DNA of 64,000 nt from Vreelandella salicampi. Lineage in GTDB: Bacteria > Pseudomonadota > Gammaproteobacteria > Pseudomonadales > Halomonadaceae. The notes below the pieces were generated by a model. It was not told the origin of the DNA. It saw only the letters and a list, made by a program, of their open reading frames with translations, and made no database searches. A program made the translations under genes and the position numbers. Within the stretch, counting starts at the first letter, position 1. Each line of letters begins with the position of its first letter. Shown here in pieces: positions 42,112 through 50,008 of this stretch. The DNA is taken from the NCBI RefSeq assembly GCF_013415105.1, contig NZ_JACCDF010000012.1:62001-126000 (forward strand), given 5' to 3'.

Positions 42112-43119
42112 TTAACCCCCGGTCATGTTCATAAAACGCACGACTTGCACGTCGCCGTCGGTGGTGAAGTGATGGCGCTCGGGCTTTTTCGGCAGCGCAT
42201 TGACGATGGCCATTTTAAGCGCATCCATATCGCCCGGGTGGCGGCGCAGCACGGCGCGCAGGTCCACCGAGTGCTCATTGCCTAAGCACAGCAAAAGCCG
42301 CCCTTCAACGGTAACGCGTACGCGGTTGCAGCTTGAGCAGAAGTTATGGCTATGCGGCGAGATAAACCCGATGCGCGAGTCGCTGTCGGCCATTTTGAAG
42401 TAGCGCGACGGCCCGGGCGTGGCTTCGGTGGTGGGCATGAGCGGGTAGCGGCGTTCGATGTGCGCCTGCACCTCGTCGCTGGAGCAGTAGGTTTCATCGC
42501 GGTTGTGGTCGGAAACATCACCAAGCGGCATTTCCTCGATAAAGCTGATATCGAGCCCCTCGTCGCGGGAAAAATCCACCAAATCCAGGATTTCGTCGTC
42601 GTTGCGGCCTTTGAGAATGACGGCATTGAGTTTGATGCGCTCAAAGCCGGCTTCTTTTGCGGCCTGGATACCGTCGATTACTTTGGCTAGCTCACCGGTA
42701 CGCGTCAGGCGTTTGAAACGGCCGGGATCGAGCGAATCGAGGCTGATGTTTAAACGTGTTAAGCCGCCTTGGCGCAGGCGCTTGGCATGTTTGCGCAGGC
42801 TGGCGCCGTTGGTGGTCATGGTGAAGTCGTTAAGCCCCGGCAGCGTGCCGATTTCATCGACTAACTGCTCGACGCCGCGACGCACCAGCGGCTCGCCGCC
42901 GGTCAAGCGGATCTTCTCCACGCCCATCTCGGTGAACGCGCGGGCCACCATACCCATCTCTTCTAGGGTGAGCACTTGCGCGCGCGGGAGAAAGGTCATT
43001 TCCTCGCTCATGCAGTAAACGCAGCGAAAATCGCAACGGTCGGTGACCGATAGCCGAACGTAGTTTACCCGGCGGCCAAAGCTGTCGATGAGTTGTTGTG
43101 TTTTTACCTGCTCTGTCAT
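42112..43119 (-). CDS. moaA: GTP 3',8-cyclase, molybdenum cofactor step 1
   Basis: A radical-SAM enzyme of 335 residues that, with MoaC, converts GTP to cyclic pyranopterin phosphate. The SAM cluster motif is CDFRCVYCM (about residues 28-36); [10 protein letters not shown] follows. The C-terminal [4Fe-4S] ligands are in [21 protein letters not shown]. It ends with Gly-Gly. It lies 111 bases downstream of moeA on the same strand. moaC is not in the window. Confidence 0.96.
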   Translation of the reverse strand: MTEQVKTQQLIDSFGRRVNYVRLSVTDRCDFRCVYCMSEEMTFLPRAQVLTLEEMGMVARAFTEMGVEKIRLTGGEPLVRRGVEQLVDEIGTLPGLNDFTMTTNGASLRKHAKRLRQGGLTRLNISLDSLDPGRFKRLTRTGELAKVIDGIQAAKEAGFERIKLNAVILKGRNDDEILDLVDFSRDEGLDISFIEEMPLGDVSDHNRDETYCSSDEVQAHIERRYPLMPTTEATPGPSRYFKMADSDSRIGFISPHSHNFCSSCNRVRVTVEGRLLLCLGNEHSVDLRAVLRRHPGDMDALKMAIVNALPKKPERHHFTTDGDVQVVRFMNMTGG

Positions 43120-43230
43120 GGTTAATCGAGCCTCTTCTCTTTATGCCGTTCGTTCCGAGTTGCTACCGTTCGCGCTGTGCGTGTCGAAGAGAGTTTGCCG
43201 GAGGGGGTGAACACAGGCGGCTTTATCTAT

Positions 43231-44487
43231 CTACGCTATCAGCGGTTGAATGGTGACTGCCTCGCCCGGGGCGGCACCTTCGCGCTCATCGGGCAGCTCA
43301 ATCAGGCAGTTAGCGGCAACCATCGAGGTTAAAATGCCCGACCCCTGAGCGCCGGTGCTGCGTACGTGAAGTTGTCCCGCTTCGTCGCTATGGTAGACGC
43401 CGCGAATAAAGTCGCAGCGGTTTAGGCGACTTGAAAGCGGCTCATCGGTGACAGCGGTGAGCCGCATCGGCGGCGTCACCGGTTGGTGTTCTAAGCGCTG
43501 CAAAAGCGGCACGACAAACTGTAAGAAAGTGACCATAACCGCCACCGGGTTACCCGGCAATCCCACTAGAGGGGTACGCCTTTTGCCCAGTTGCCCGCAA
43601 GCGAGCGGTCTGCCGGGGCGAATCGCCACACGCCAAAACGCCAGCTGGCCGAGCGCTTGTAGCGCGTCGCGGGTAAAATCAGCCTGGCCGACGGAGACCC
43701 CGCCGCTGGTGAGCACGAGATCGCTCGTTTCTGCGGCGTGAGCTAGCGCCTCACGAATCGCGTCGGTGTCATCGGGCAAAATGCCGAGATCCACGACCTC
43801 GGCGCCATGCGCTTGCAGTAATCCGGTCAGGGTGAAGCGATTGGTGTCGTAAATCCCCGCAGCGGGAAGCGGATCGCCAGGGGCGGTCACTTCGTTACCG
43901 GTGGAAAATACCGCCACCCGTGGTCGACAGTAAACGCTCACTTCGGCACAGCCGAGCGAGGCGAGAAGCCCCAAGTGCGCCGCATCAAGCCGGGTGCCTT
44001 CGGAAAGCGCAATGGCGCCCTCTTGAATGTCTTCCCCGGCCTGGCGCACGTTTTGGCCACGCTTGACCCGCTCGGGGGCATCGATAATCACGTGACCGTC
44101 GTACTCGTCTAGCTGCTCGCGCATAATCACGGTGTCGGTGCCCGACGGTAGCGGCGCGCCGGTGGTGATCGTGACGCAGCGACCGGCTGGCACGCGGCCG
44201 TCAAAGCGCTCGCCAGCAAACACCGTGCCGGAAAGCGTCCAGCGGGTTTGCTCGGCGTTTTCCCAAGCCAGCGCCACGCCGTCCATGGCGGCGTTGGTAT
44301 TTTGCGGCACGTTAATGGGCGCGTGTATCGCTTCCGCCAAACGCCGCCCGTGGGCGTGAGCAAGTGCGATTCGCTCGTTGCCCACTGGCGTTTCCACTAG
44401 CGTGGTAAGGGCCGCGCGGGCTTCGTCGACGCTTAGCATCTGCTCGCCGAGATCAAAGCACGAGAGCGTGGAAGGAGACAGTGTCAT
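43231..44487 (-). CDS. moeA: Molybdopterin molybdotransferase
   Basis: MoeA inserts molybdate into adenylylated molybdopterin. The 418-residue protein has the family blocks VPQNTNAAMDGVAL, ITTGAPLPSGTDTVIMRE, VFSTGNEVTAPGDPL, LTSGGVSVGQADF and LVGLPGNPVAVMVTFLQFV. It starts inside the mobA stop (four-base overlap), third in fdhD-mobA-moeA. A tungsten-inserting role is possible in principle given the tungstate importer at 13.4-15.8 kb. Confidence 0.95.
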   Translation of the reverse strand: MTLSPSTLSCFDLGEQMLSVDEARAALTTLVETPVGNERIALAHAHGRRLAEAIHAPINVPQNTNAAMDGVALAWENAEQTRWTLSGTVFAGERFDGRVPAGRCVTITTGAPLPSGTDTVIMREQLDEYDGHVIIDAPERVKRGQNVRQAGEDIQEGAIALSEGTRLDAAHLGLLASLGCAEVSVYCRPRVAVFSTGNEVTAPGDPLPAAGIYDTNRFTLTGLLQAHGAEVVDLGILPDDTDAIREALAHAAETSDLVLTSGGVSVGQADFTRDALQALGQLAFWRVAIRPGRPLACGQLGKRRTPLVGLPGNPVAVMVTFLQFVVPLLQRLEHQPVTPPMRLTAVTDEPLSSRLNRCDFIRGVYHSDEAGQLHVRSTGAQGSGILTSMVAANCLIELPDEREGAAPGEAVTIQPLIA

Positions 44488-45083
44488 AAAGCGCCTTCCT
44501 TCAAGGCCGCTTCCAGGCGCGCTTTTTCTTCATCGGTATTCAAGTTGGCAAAGGCCGACGCGGCATCACTCATGTCGATGCGACACCAAGGATGTCGCGC
44601 GTACCAACGGTCGATTTTACGTTCGCCAGCCGCAAGCGCCGCATGCAGATCATCGGCGAGCTCGGTGCGGATCAGCGCGACCACGGGGTGCAGGCGCTCG
44701 CCGTCAAAGGCCACACCGATGTCGTTACCCTCGATGCCTTCAACCAGGCGCGCCACTAGATCCCGCGGCAGCGCCGGGGAGTCGCAGGGCGCGACGAGAA
44801 GCCACGGTGTTTTTGCCGCGCGCAAACCGCTGTAAATGCCCATCAGTGGGCCTTGAAAACCGCCCTCGGCGTCTTCGATGATGCGGTCGGCGTAAGGGCG
44901 GTAGGCGTCGATGTTACGGTTAGCGTTGATGAGTAGCTCCGCCACGTGGCCACGCAGGCGCAAGCTGACGTGCTCGACTAGCGGCGTGCCGGCAAACGGC
45001 TCTAGTCCTTTGTCGCGGCCGCCCATGCGGCGGCCCTCGCCCCCGGCGAGAATCATGCCGGTGATGTCGCTTGCAGGGATCAT
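44484..45083 (-). CDS. mobA: Molybdenum cofactor guanylyltransferase
   Basis: MobA attaches GMP to Mo-molybdopterin to make the bis-MGD cofactor that formate dehydrogenase needs. The 199-residue protein has the nucleotide-binding ILAGGEGRRMGGRDKGL motif at about 11-27 and VAPCDSPALPRDL for the metal site. It overlaps fdhD and moeA by four bases each, so the three genes are translationally linked. GGAGG precedes the ATG. Confidence 0.95.
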   Translation of the reverse strand: MIPASDITGMILAGGEGRRMGGRDKGLEPFAGTPLVEHVSLRLRGHVAELLINANRNIDAYRPYADRIIEDAEGGFQGPLMGIYSGLRAAKTPWLLVAPCDSPALPRDLVARLVEGIEGNDIGVAFDGERLHPVVALIRTELADDLHAALAAGERKIDRWYARHPWCRIDMSDAASAFANLNTDEEKARLEAALKEGAL

Positions 45084-45982
45084 GAGCGGGCCTCCGTTGT
45101 GACGTCAGCGCCCGTAGCGACGGCGGGCGCTGAAAGCTCTTTTGAGCTGCGCTCTTTAGGCGGGCGCGGCGGAATGGCGTCGAGCGTCAGCCGACCCTCG
45201 GTGTTGAGCGCTTGAAAATTTTTGCCTTTGGCGCGGGCGATCAACATCACGCCGAAGCGCTCGGCAAGCTCGACGCCTTTTTGCGTTACGCCCGAACGCG
45301 ATACCAACACGCTAATGCCCATTTGCGCGACTTTGAGCACCATCTCCGAGGTCAAACGCCCAGTGGTGTAGAAAATATCGGCGTTATCGCTTTTGGCTTC
45401 ATGCAGCCATTGGCGACCGGCGAGGGTGTCCACGGCGTTGTGGCGGCCTACGTCTTCGACAAAATCGAGCACCTCGGCCTGGCGGCACAGCGCGCAGCCG
45501 TGAACGGCGCCGGCGCTGCGGTACGTTTCGTTGTAGGCGTTGAGGTTTTTCAGTAGCGCATAAAGCGTTGATTGCGACAGCGGCGTTTCCGGCAGTGCGC
45601 TCAGCGCGGTTTGATCGAGCAGCTTGCCAAACACCGTTCCCTGGCCGCAGCCAGTGGTCACAGTTCGTTGGCCTAAGCGTTCGTCAAGGTCGTCGGGCAA
45701 ATGGCGTGTGGCGACGACCGCGGCTTCCACGTCCCAATCCACCTGGACGGCAATCAGATCTTCCGCTTGGCGCAAAAGCCCTTGATTGCGCAAGTAACCG
45801 ACGACCAGCGCCTCCGGATCATCGCCGAGGCTCATCAGCGTAACGATTTCGCGCTTATTGAGGTACACCGTCAGCGCCCGCTCGGCGGCTATCGCCTGCT
45901 CGCGGGTATCGCCGTAGGCATCGAGCACCTGCACCTGCGTGGTGGCGGGTAAGCGGGCATGACTTAACGCAATCGCGGGCAT
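45080..45982 (-). CDS. fdhD: Formate dehydrogenase sulfurtransferase
   Basis: FdhD transfers sulfur from IscS to the molybdenum site of formate dehydrogenase. The 300-residue protein has the catalytic CALC pair (HGCALCRQAEV), FYTTGRLTSEMVLKVAQMGISVLVSRSGVT and GRHNAVDTLAGR. Its ATG at 45982 has GAGGA upstream. It is divergent from the DUF3305-fdh gene set, with 123 bases between. The C-terminal 30 residues are a charged extension. Confidence 0.94.
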   Translation of the reverse strand: MPAIALSHARLPATTQVQVLDAYGDTREQAIAAERALTVYLNKREIVTLMSLGDDPEALVVGYLRNQGLLRQAEDLIAVQVDWDVEAAVVATRHLPDDLDERLGQRTVTTGCGQGTVFGKLLDQTALSALPETPLSQSTLYALLKNLNAYNETYRSAGAVHGCALCRQAEVLDFVEDVGRHNAVDTLAGRQWLHEAKSDNADIFYTTGRLTSEMVLKVAQMGISVLVSRSGVTQKGVELAERFGVMLIARAKGKNFQALNTEGRLTLDAIPPRPPKERSSKELSAPAVATGADVTTEARS

Positions 45983-46020
45983 CCAGCGTTCCTCGCTTGT
46001 TTTAATACTTGAGTAAAATT

Positions 46021-46032
46021 GTCGATATTGAC
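46021..46032. promoter_or_regulatory. Imperfect palindrome in the divergent fdhD / fdh promoter region
   Basis: GTCGATATTGAC matches its reverse complement at 10 of 12 positions. It lies 39 bases upstream of the fdhD ATG, between the two halves of the formate dehydrogenase locus. The TTGAGTAAAATT just before it has some promoter character. A regulator cannot be named. Confidence 0.3.
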
Positions 46033-46105
46033 GATGATGGCGCCCTGCGTGCTTACTTGTCTAGCCTAGCGTTTGATTTCACTTGCCGACGGGAGAGACA
46101 GCGTG

Positions 46106-46546
46106 ATGTCTGACAATACAAGGCCGCTGAGCGTAACGCTTACGGCAGAAGAGAAGCAGGTGGGCAAGTTTCGCCTGCGCCAGTGGCGGATCGACTCGCT
46201 CACGCCTGGCGAGGAAGGCCCCTACACGCTGTGGTTGCAGCTGTCGATGACCGAGCGCGCCGCTTACCGCTTCAATCTTACCTCGCAAGCGCCGCGTTTA
46301 TTTGTGCGTGCCGGGTTTACCGGGGAAGATCCCGCTCCTGACGCCGTCAGCGCGAGTCAAGATGTCGCCGCGAGCTGGATGGACGGCGAGCAGCAAGTGT
46401 TGGAAACGCCGATGCCGATGGCGATTCAAATGTGGATCGAAGGATATCTCGCCCGCCACGGAGAAGCACCGCCCGAAGGACGCAAGAAAAAGCGCAAAGG
46501 GGCTGGCCGAGCTAAAGAGCAGCCGACCAAGGAGAACCCACAATGA
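46106..46546 (+). CDS. DUF3305 protein of the formate dehydrogenase locus
   Basis: A 146-residue protein starting MSDNTRPLSVTLTAEEKQVGKFRLRQWRID, with the GPYTLWLQLSMTERAAYRFNLTSQAPRLFVRAG segment recognisable in DUF3305. Function unknown; the family is typically encoded beside fdh genes with DUF3306. The ATG at 46106 has GGGAGAG 8 bases upstream. It overlaps the next gene by four bases (ATGA). The C-terminus is a Lys-rich tail. Confidence 0.85.
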   Translation: MSDNTRPLSVTLTAEEKQVGKFRLRQWRIDSLTPGEEGPYTLWLQLSMTERAAYRFNLTSQAPRLFVRAGFTGEDPAPDAVSASQDVAASWMDGEQQVLETPMPMAIQMWIEGYLARHGEAPPEGRKKKRKGAGRAKEQPTKENPQ

Positions 46547-47178
46547 GCCGCTTTGAACGCTGGTCGCGGGCCAAGCGCGGGCTGCCCGTGGATGAGGTGT
46601 CTGATGAAGACGCGCCGACCGCTGAAACACCCTCGGTTGAGAAGGCGGTCAAGTCCGCAGAAAAAGCGCACCTTGATGAGTCTGAACACGTTCATCAGCT
46701 GGCAGAGGGCGACGGGGTAAGTGACGCGGCTGTCGACGCACACGATGCCGCCCAAGCGCCGCCGGAACCGGGAAGCTTGGATCACACCCTGCCCGACCCC
46801 GACACGTTAGCCGCGGGCAGTGATTTCAGCGCCTTTATGTCACCCGGGGTGAGCTCGGCGCTAAGGCGAAAAGCGTTGCGTCGGCTGTGGTCGACCGGTG
46901 ATTACAACGTGCGCGATGGCCTCAACGATTACGATCATGATTTCAAAGCGCAAATGAAACCGATGGCCGCGGAGATGGCCGACAAAGTGCGCCAGTGGAC
47001 CAAAAAAGTCGAAGATACGCTGGATGATAAACACGCGGATCGAGCGGACTCCGAGCCCGAGCCGGCAACAACCGAGCAATCTCCGGAAGACGACACGGCG
47101 ACGGAATCGCAAGAGGATGCCGACGAAAACAACAGCGAGAATCACCCAAACGTTGAACAGCGTGATATTGGCAAGTAG
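46543..47178 (+). CDS. DUF3306 protein of the formate dehydrogenase locus
   Basis: A 211-residue protein opening MSRFERWSRAKRG, the conserved start of DUF3306. The core LRRKALRRLWSTGDYNVRDGLNDYDHDF is conserved; both flanks are acidic and low in complexity (Asp/Glu/Ser/Thr-rich C-terminal 60 residues). Function unknown; it is translationally coupled to DUF3305, and both probably help assemble the formate dehydrogenase. Confidence 0.85.
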   Translation: MSRFERWSRAKRGLPVDEVSDEDAPTAETPSVEKAVKSAEKAHLDESEHVHQLAEGDGVSDAAVDAHDAAQAPPEPGSLDHTLPDPDTLAAGSDFSAFMSPGVSSALRRKALRRLWSTGDYNVRDGLNDYDHDFKAQMKPMAAEMADKVRQWTKKVEDTLDDKHADRADSEPEPATTEQSPEDDTATESQEDADENNSENHPNVEQRDIGK

Positions 47179-47299
47179 GGCATTTTCGCCATACGCTAGG
47201 AAATACGATAAAGCCGACGTGATATCACCAACAGCTTATATTAAAATAGAAAAACATAATTCATAAATATAACAAGAAGACACCTGACCGTGAGAAAGC

Positions 47300-49042
47300 A
47301 TGAACCAGCATATACAACTGGCGTCCATCGATGACGCGCGTAACGCCCAGGCGAAAGAGGCGGTGCGTCAGCGCATCTCCTGGCCGGTCAACCTAACGCC
47401 CGCGAATGTGACCTATCACAGTCGCGGCCATGCGCTGCTGCTTGGCAGTGAGCGCGATACCCGACAAGCCGCACGTGCCTTGCAGGGGCGTGGTCTGGCG
47501 TCATTGACGCTGGTTTTTACCACGCCTAACGCCGCCCAAGCGGACGAAACTCAAGCGGACGGAAAAAGTAGCGATGAAGATCTGCTCGCGGCCACCGAGA
47601 CGCTCACCACCCAAGCGCTGACCCGCGCTCAAGCTGAAAAGCTGCGTATCAGCGGCCATCTGGGAGCCTTCAACGTAATACTCGATAGCGATGAGCCGCT
47701 TGATCTTGCCCGTGCGCTAATCGAGCGCGACGCGTTCGATATGATTCTCGATGTGACCCCCACGCCTTGCCTGCCGGTGGACTTGCCGCCGCCCGGTTAC
47801 GTGGTGCTTGACTGGCAGCAAGCGGACGCACGTCGCGATGCGCTTGAGCAATTGACCGAACTGGTCGGCGAGTTCGACAAACCCCGCTATTTCCAAGTCA
47901 ACAGCGACCTTTGTGCCCACTCGTCTAGCGGCAATGTTGGCTGCACGCGCTGTTTGGACGTTTGCCCCGCTGATGCGATTTCAAGCCACCAGGGGCGCAT
48001 TGAATCGCAAATTGACATCGACCCTTTCCTTTGCCAAGGCGTGGGCAGTTGCACCAGCGCCTGCCCCACCGGGGCGATTGAATTTCGTTTGCCCGAAACC
48101 CGGCGCCAGCAGGAAACGCTCTCGACGTGGCTTGCCGCGTATCGCGACGCTGGCGGTAGTGCGCCGGTGTTGCGCTTTGTGACCTACGACACGCTGGAGG
48201 CAGAACAGCAGGCGGGCACCAACATCGCCGGGCACGTGCTTGATGTGCCGCTTGAAGAATTAGGCGCTGCTGGGCACGACCAGTGGTTGACCGGGCTGGC
48301 TGTCGGGGCCGGCGAGATCCGCTTGCAGTATCACGCCAACATGCCCGCCAGGTTAACCGCGTTTCTCGACCAGCAAATCGCCCAGGCGCGCACGCTGCTC
48401 GAATCATTGGGGCTAGACGCTGATCGTATTCAGCCGCTTGCGGCAGATGACACTCAGGCGCAAAGCGCGATGCCCAAGCATCTACCCCTCACCGATGAGC
48501 CGCTCACGCTTAACGCTCCGGAAAAGCGCGCCCGTTTGAATCAAGTGCTGGCCCGTTTGGCAGCGCTAGGCGAGCCAAGTGGCGAGCGTCACGACATGCC
48601 GAGCGGCGCGGCCTATGGCGCTATCAACGTCGATAGCAACGCCTGCACCCTGTGCATGGCGTGCGTGAGCAATTGTCCGACACCGGCGCTCAAAGCCGGG
48701 ACCGACCAACCGGCGCTTAGCTTTCTGGAAGCGGATTGCGTGCAGTGTGGCCTGTGCGACGCGGCATGCCCAGAAAACGCCATTACGCTTGACCCCGGCT
48801 TTTTTGCCGCGCCCGAGCGTGCTGTGCGGCACGTTTGCCACGAAGAAGCCGCGTTTGCATGCATTTCCTGCGGCAAGCCGTTCGCCACGGTGAGCACCGT
48901 TGCCACGATCAAAGAGAAGCTGGCGAATCACCCCTATTTTGCCGGTGACGCCATGGCGCGCCTCGAAATGTGCGAAGACTGCCGGGTAAAAGACGTGTGG
49001 CAGACCTTGGCCCGTGACCCCAACGCGCAACTGAAGGTGTAA
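47300..49042 (+). CDS. Polyferredoxin-type 4Fe-4S protein of the formate dehydrogenase locus
   Basis: A 580-residue soluble protein with several iron-sulfur motifs: CTRCLDVCPADA and CQGVGSCTSACPTGA (about residues 215-255), CTLCMACVSNCPTPA and CVQCGLCDAACPENA (about 450-495), and a C-terminal CISCGK and CEDC pair (about 522-560). Homologues accompany Cys-type formate dehydrogenases in proteobacteria and are thought to take part in electron transfer or maturation. It ends 3 bases before the TorD-like gene. The ribosome-binding site is weak. Confidence 0.85.
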   Translation: MNQHIQLASIDDARNAQAKEAVRQRISWPVNLTPANVTYHSRGHALLLGSERDTRQAARALQGRGLASLTLVFTTPNAAQADETQADGKSSDEDLLAATETLTTQALTRAQAEKLRISGHLGAFNVILDSDEPLDLARALIERDAFDMILDVTPTPCLPVDLPPPGYVVLDWQQADARRDALEQLTELVGEFDKPRYFQVNSDLCAHSSSGNVGCTRCLDVCPADAISSHQGRIESQIDIDPFLCQGVGSCTSACPTGAIEFRLPETRRQQETLSTWLAAYRDAGGSAPVLRFVTYDTLEAEQQAGTNIAGHVLDVPLEELGAAGHDQWLTGLAVGAGEIRLQYHANMPARLTAFLDQQIAQARTLLESLGLDADRIQPLAADDTQAQSAMPKHLPLTDEPLTLNAPEKRARLNQVLARLAALGEPSGERHDMPSGAAYGAINVDSNACTLCMACVSNCPTPALKAGTDQPALSFLEADCVQCGLCDAACPENAITLDPGFFAAPERAVRHVCHEEAAFACISCGKPFATVSTVATIKEKLANHPYFAGDAMARLEMCEDCRVKDVWQTLARDPNAQLKV

Positions 49043-49045
49043 GCG

Positions 49046-49705
49046 ATGAGCGACGAGACGCCGTTATCCCACAGCACTCTCTACAACACCCTGCCTGAAG
49101 AGCGCGCCCTCAGGGCCGATATCTATGCGCTTATTGCCGCGCTTTTGCGTCAGGCACCCGAAGCTGAGCTGCTCGAATGGCTGGCCGCGCTTGAGATTGA
49201 GCGTGATGGCACTCGCCTGGCGGCCGCTTGGCAAGGCTTGGCCGATGCCGCCGCAGTGGCAACGCCCGAGGCGCTTGAGCGCGCGCACTTTCGTCATTTG
49301 GTCGGCGTGATTCAGGGCGAGATCACGCCCTATGCGTCGTGGTACCGCCAAGGCGAACTGATGGAGACCGCGTTGGTTGAGTTGCGCCAAGATTTGAAAA
49401 CGCTCGGCATTGAGCGCAGTGAACATACCCGCGACCCGGAGGATCACTTGGCGGCGCTTTGCGAAGTCATGGCCATGCTGATCCAGGCGGATATGAACGA
49501 AACCGACGAGCGCGAGCAGGCCACGTTTTTTGTCCGTCACGTAGCGCCTTGGGCGGCTGACTGTTGGGGCGATCTGGCACGAGTGGATACCCCTTTTTAT
49601 GCGGCGCTTGGCGAGGTAGGCAGTGCTTTTATGGAGAGCGAGCAGGCGCGGCTGCGCGCCGTAGCAAGTGAGGCGCCGGTGCGCATCGTTGAACCGCAAC
49701 CTTAG
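49046..49705 (+). CDS. TorD/DmsD-family molybdoenzyme chaperone
   Basis: A 219-residue all-helical chaperone. RADIYALIAALLRQAPEAELLEWLAAL and the PYASWYRQGELMETALVELRQDLKTLGIER region, followed by DPEDHLAALCEVMAMLI, are typical of TorD/DmsD. Such proteins bind the Tat signal of the catalytic subunit, hold it for cofactor insertion and prevent early export. The natural client here is FdhA, encoded two genes on. Only 3 bases separate it from the polyferredoxin gene. Confidence 0.9.
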   Translation: MSDETPLSHSTLYNTLPEERALRADIYALIAALLRQAPEAELLEWLAALEIERDGTRLAAAWQGLADAAAVATPEALERAHFRHLVGVIQGEITPYASWYRQGELMETALVELRQDLKTLGIERSEHTRDPEDHLAALCEVMAMLIQADMNETDEREQATFFVRHVAPWAADCWGDLARVDTPFYAALGEVGSAFMESEQARLRAVASEAPVRIVEPQP

Positions 49706-49784
49706 CGTCTTGACAGATAACATCTAACATTAAGCACATAAAAGGCCTATCTAATAAAAAACTAGCATGAAAGAGGAGAGCCCC

Positions 49785-49985
49785 ATGCAAACATCACACA
49801 ATCCCGAGCGCCGCCGGTTCATGAGAACCGTGGGTCTAGGCACCGCTGCTGCCGGTGCCGCCGCCGCAGTGGGGAATGTCACCCTGGTCAATGCCGACGC
49901 CCCTGCCAAAGAGCGCGATAAAGCATCGGTTAACTACCGTGAAACCGACCATATCCGAGCCTTCTACGCGACGCTGCGTGACTGA
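49785..49985 (+). CDS. Small Tat-signal protein of the formate dehydrogenase region
   Basis: A 66-residue protein that is mostly a twin-arginine signal (NPERRRFMRTVGLGTAAAGAAAAVG), with a short charged mature part ending DHIRAFYATLRD. It fits the 'formate dehydrogenase region TAT target' family (TIGR02811), of unknown function. The ATG at 49785 has AGAGGAG 6 bases upstream; a 6-codon longer frame exists. It precedes fdhA by 23 bases. Confidence 0.85.
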   Translation: MQTSHNPERRRFMRTVGLGTAAAGAAAAVGNVTLVNADAPAKERDKASVNYRETDHIRAFYATLRD

Positions 49986-50008
49986 CGGCCAACGCCAGGA
50001 GAATTGCC

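Noticed and set aside
49064..49723. A 219-residue open frame opposite the TorD-like gene
   Set aside because: The plus-strand product has clear TorD motifs and tight spacing with its neighbours; the antisense frame has none.
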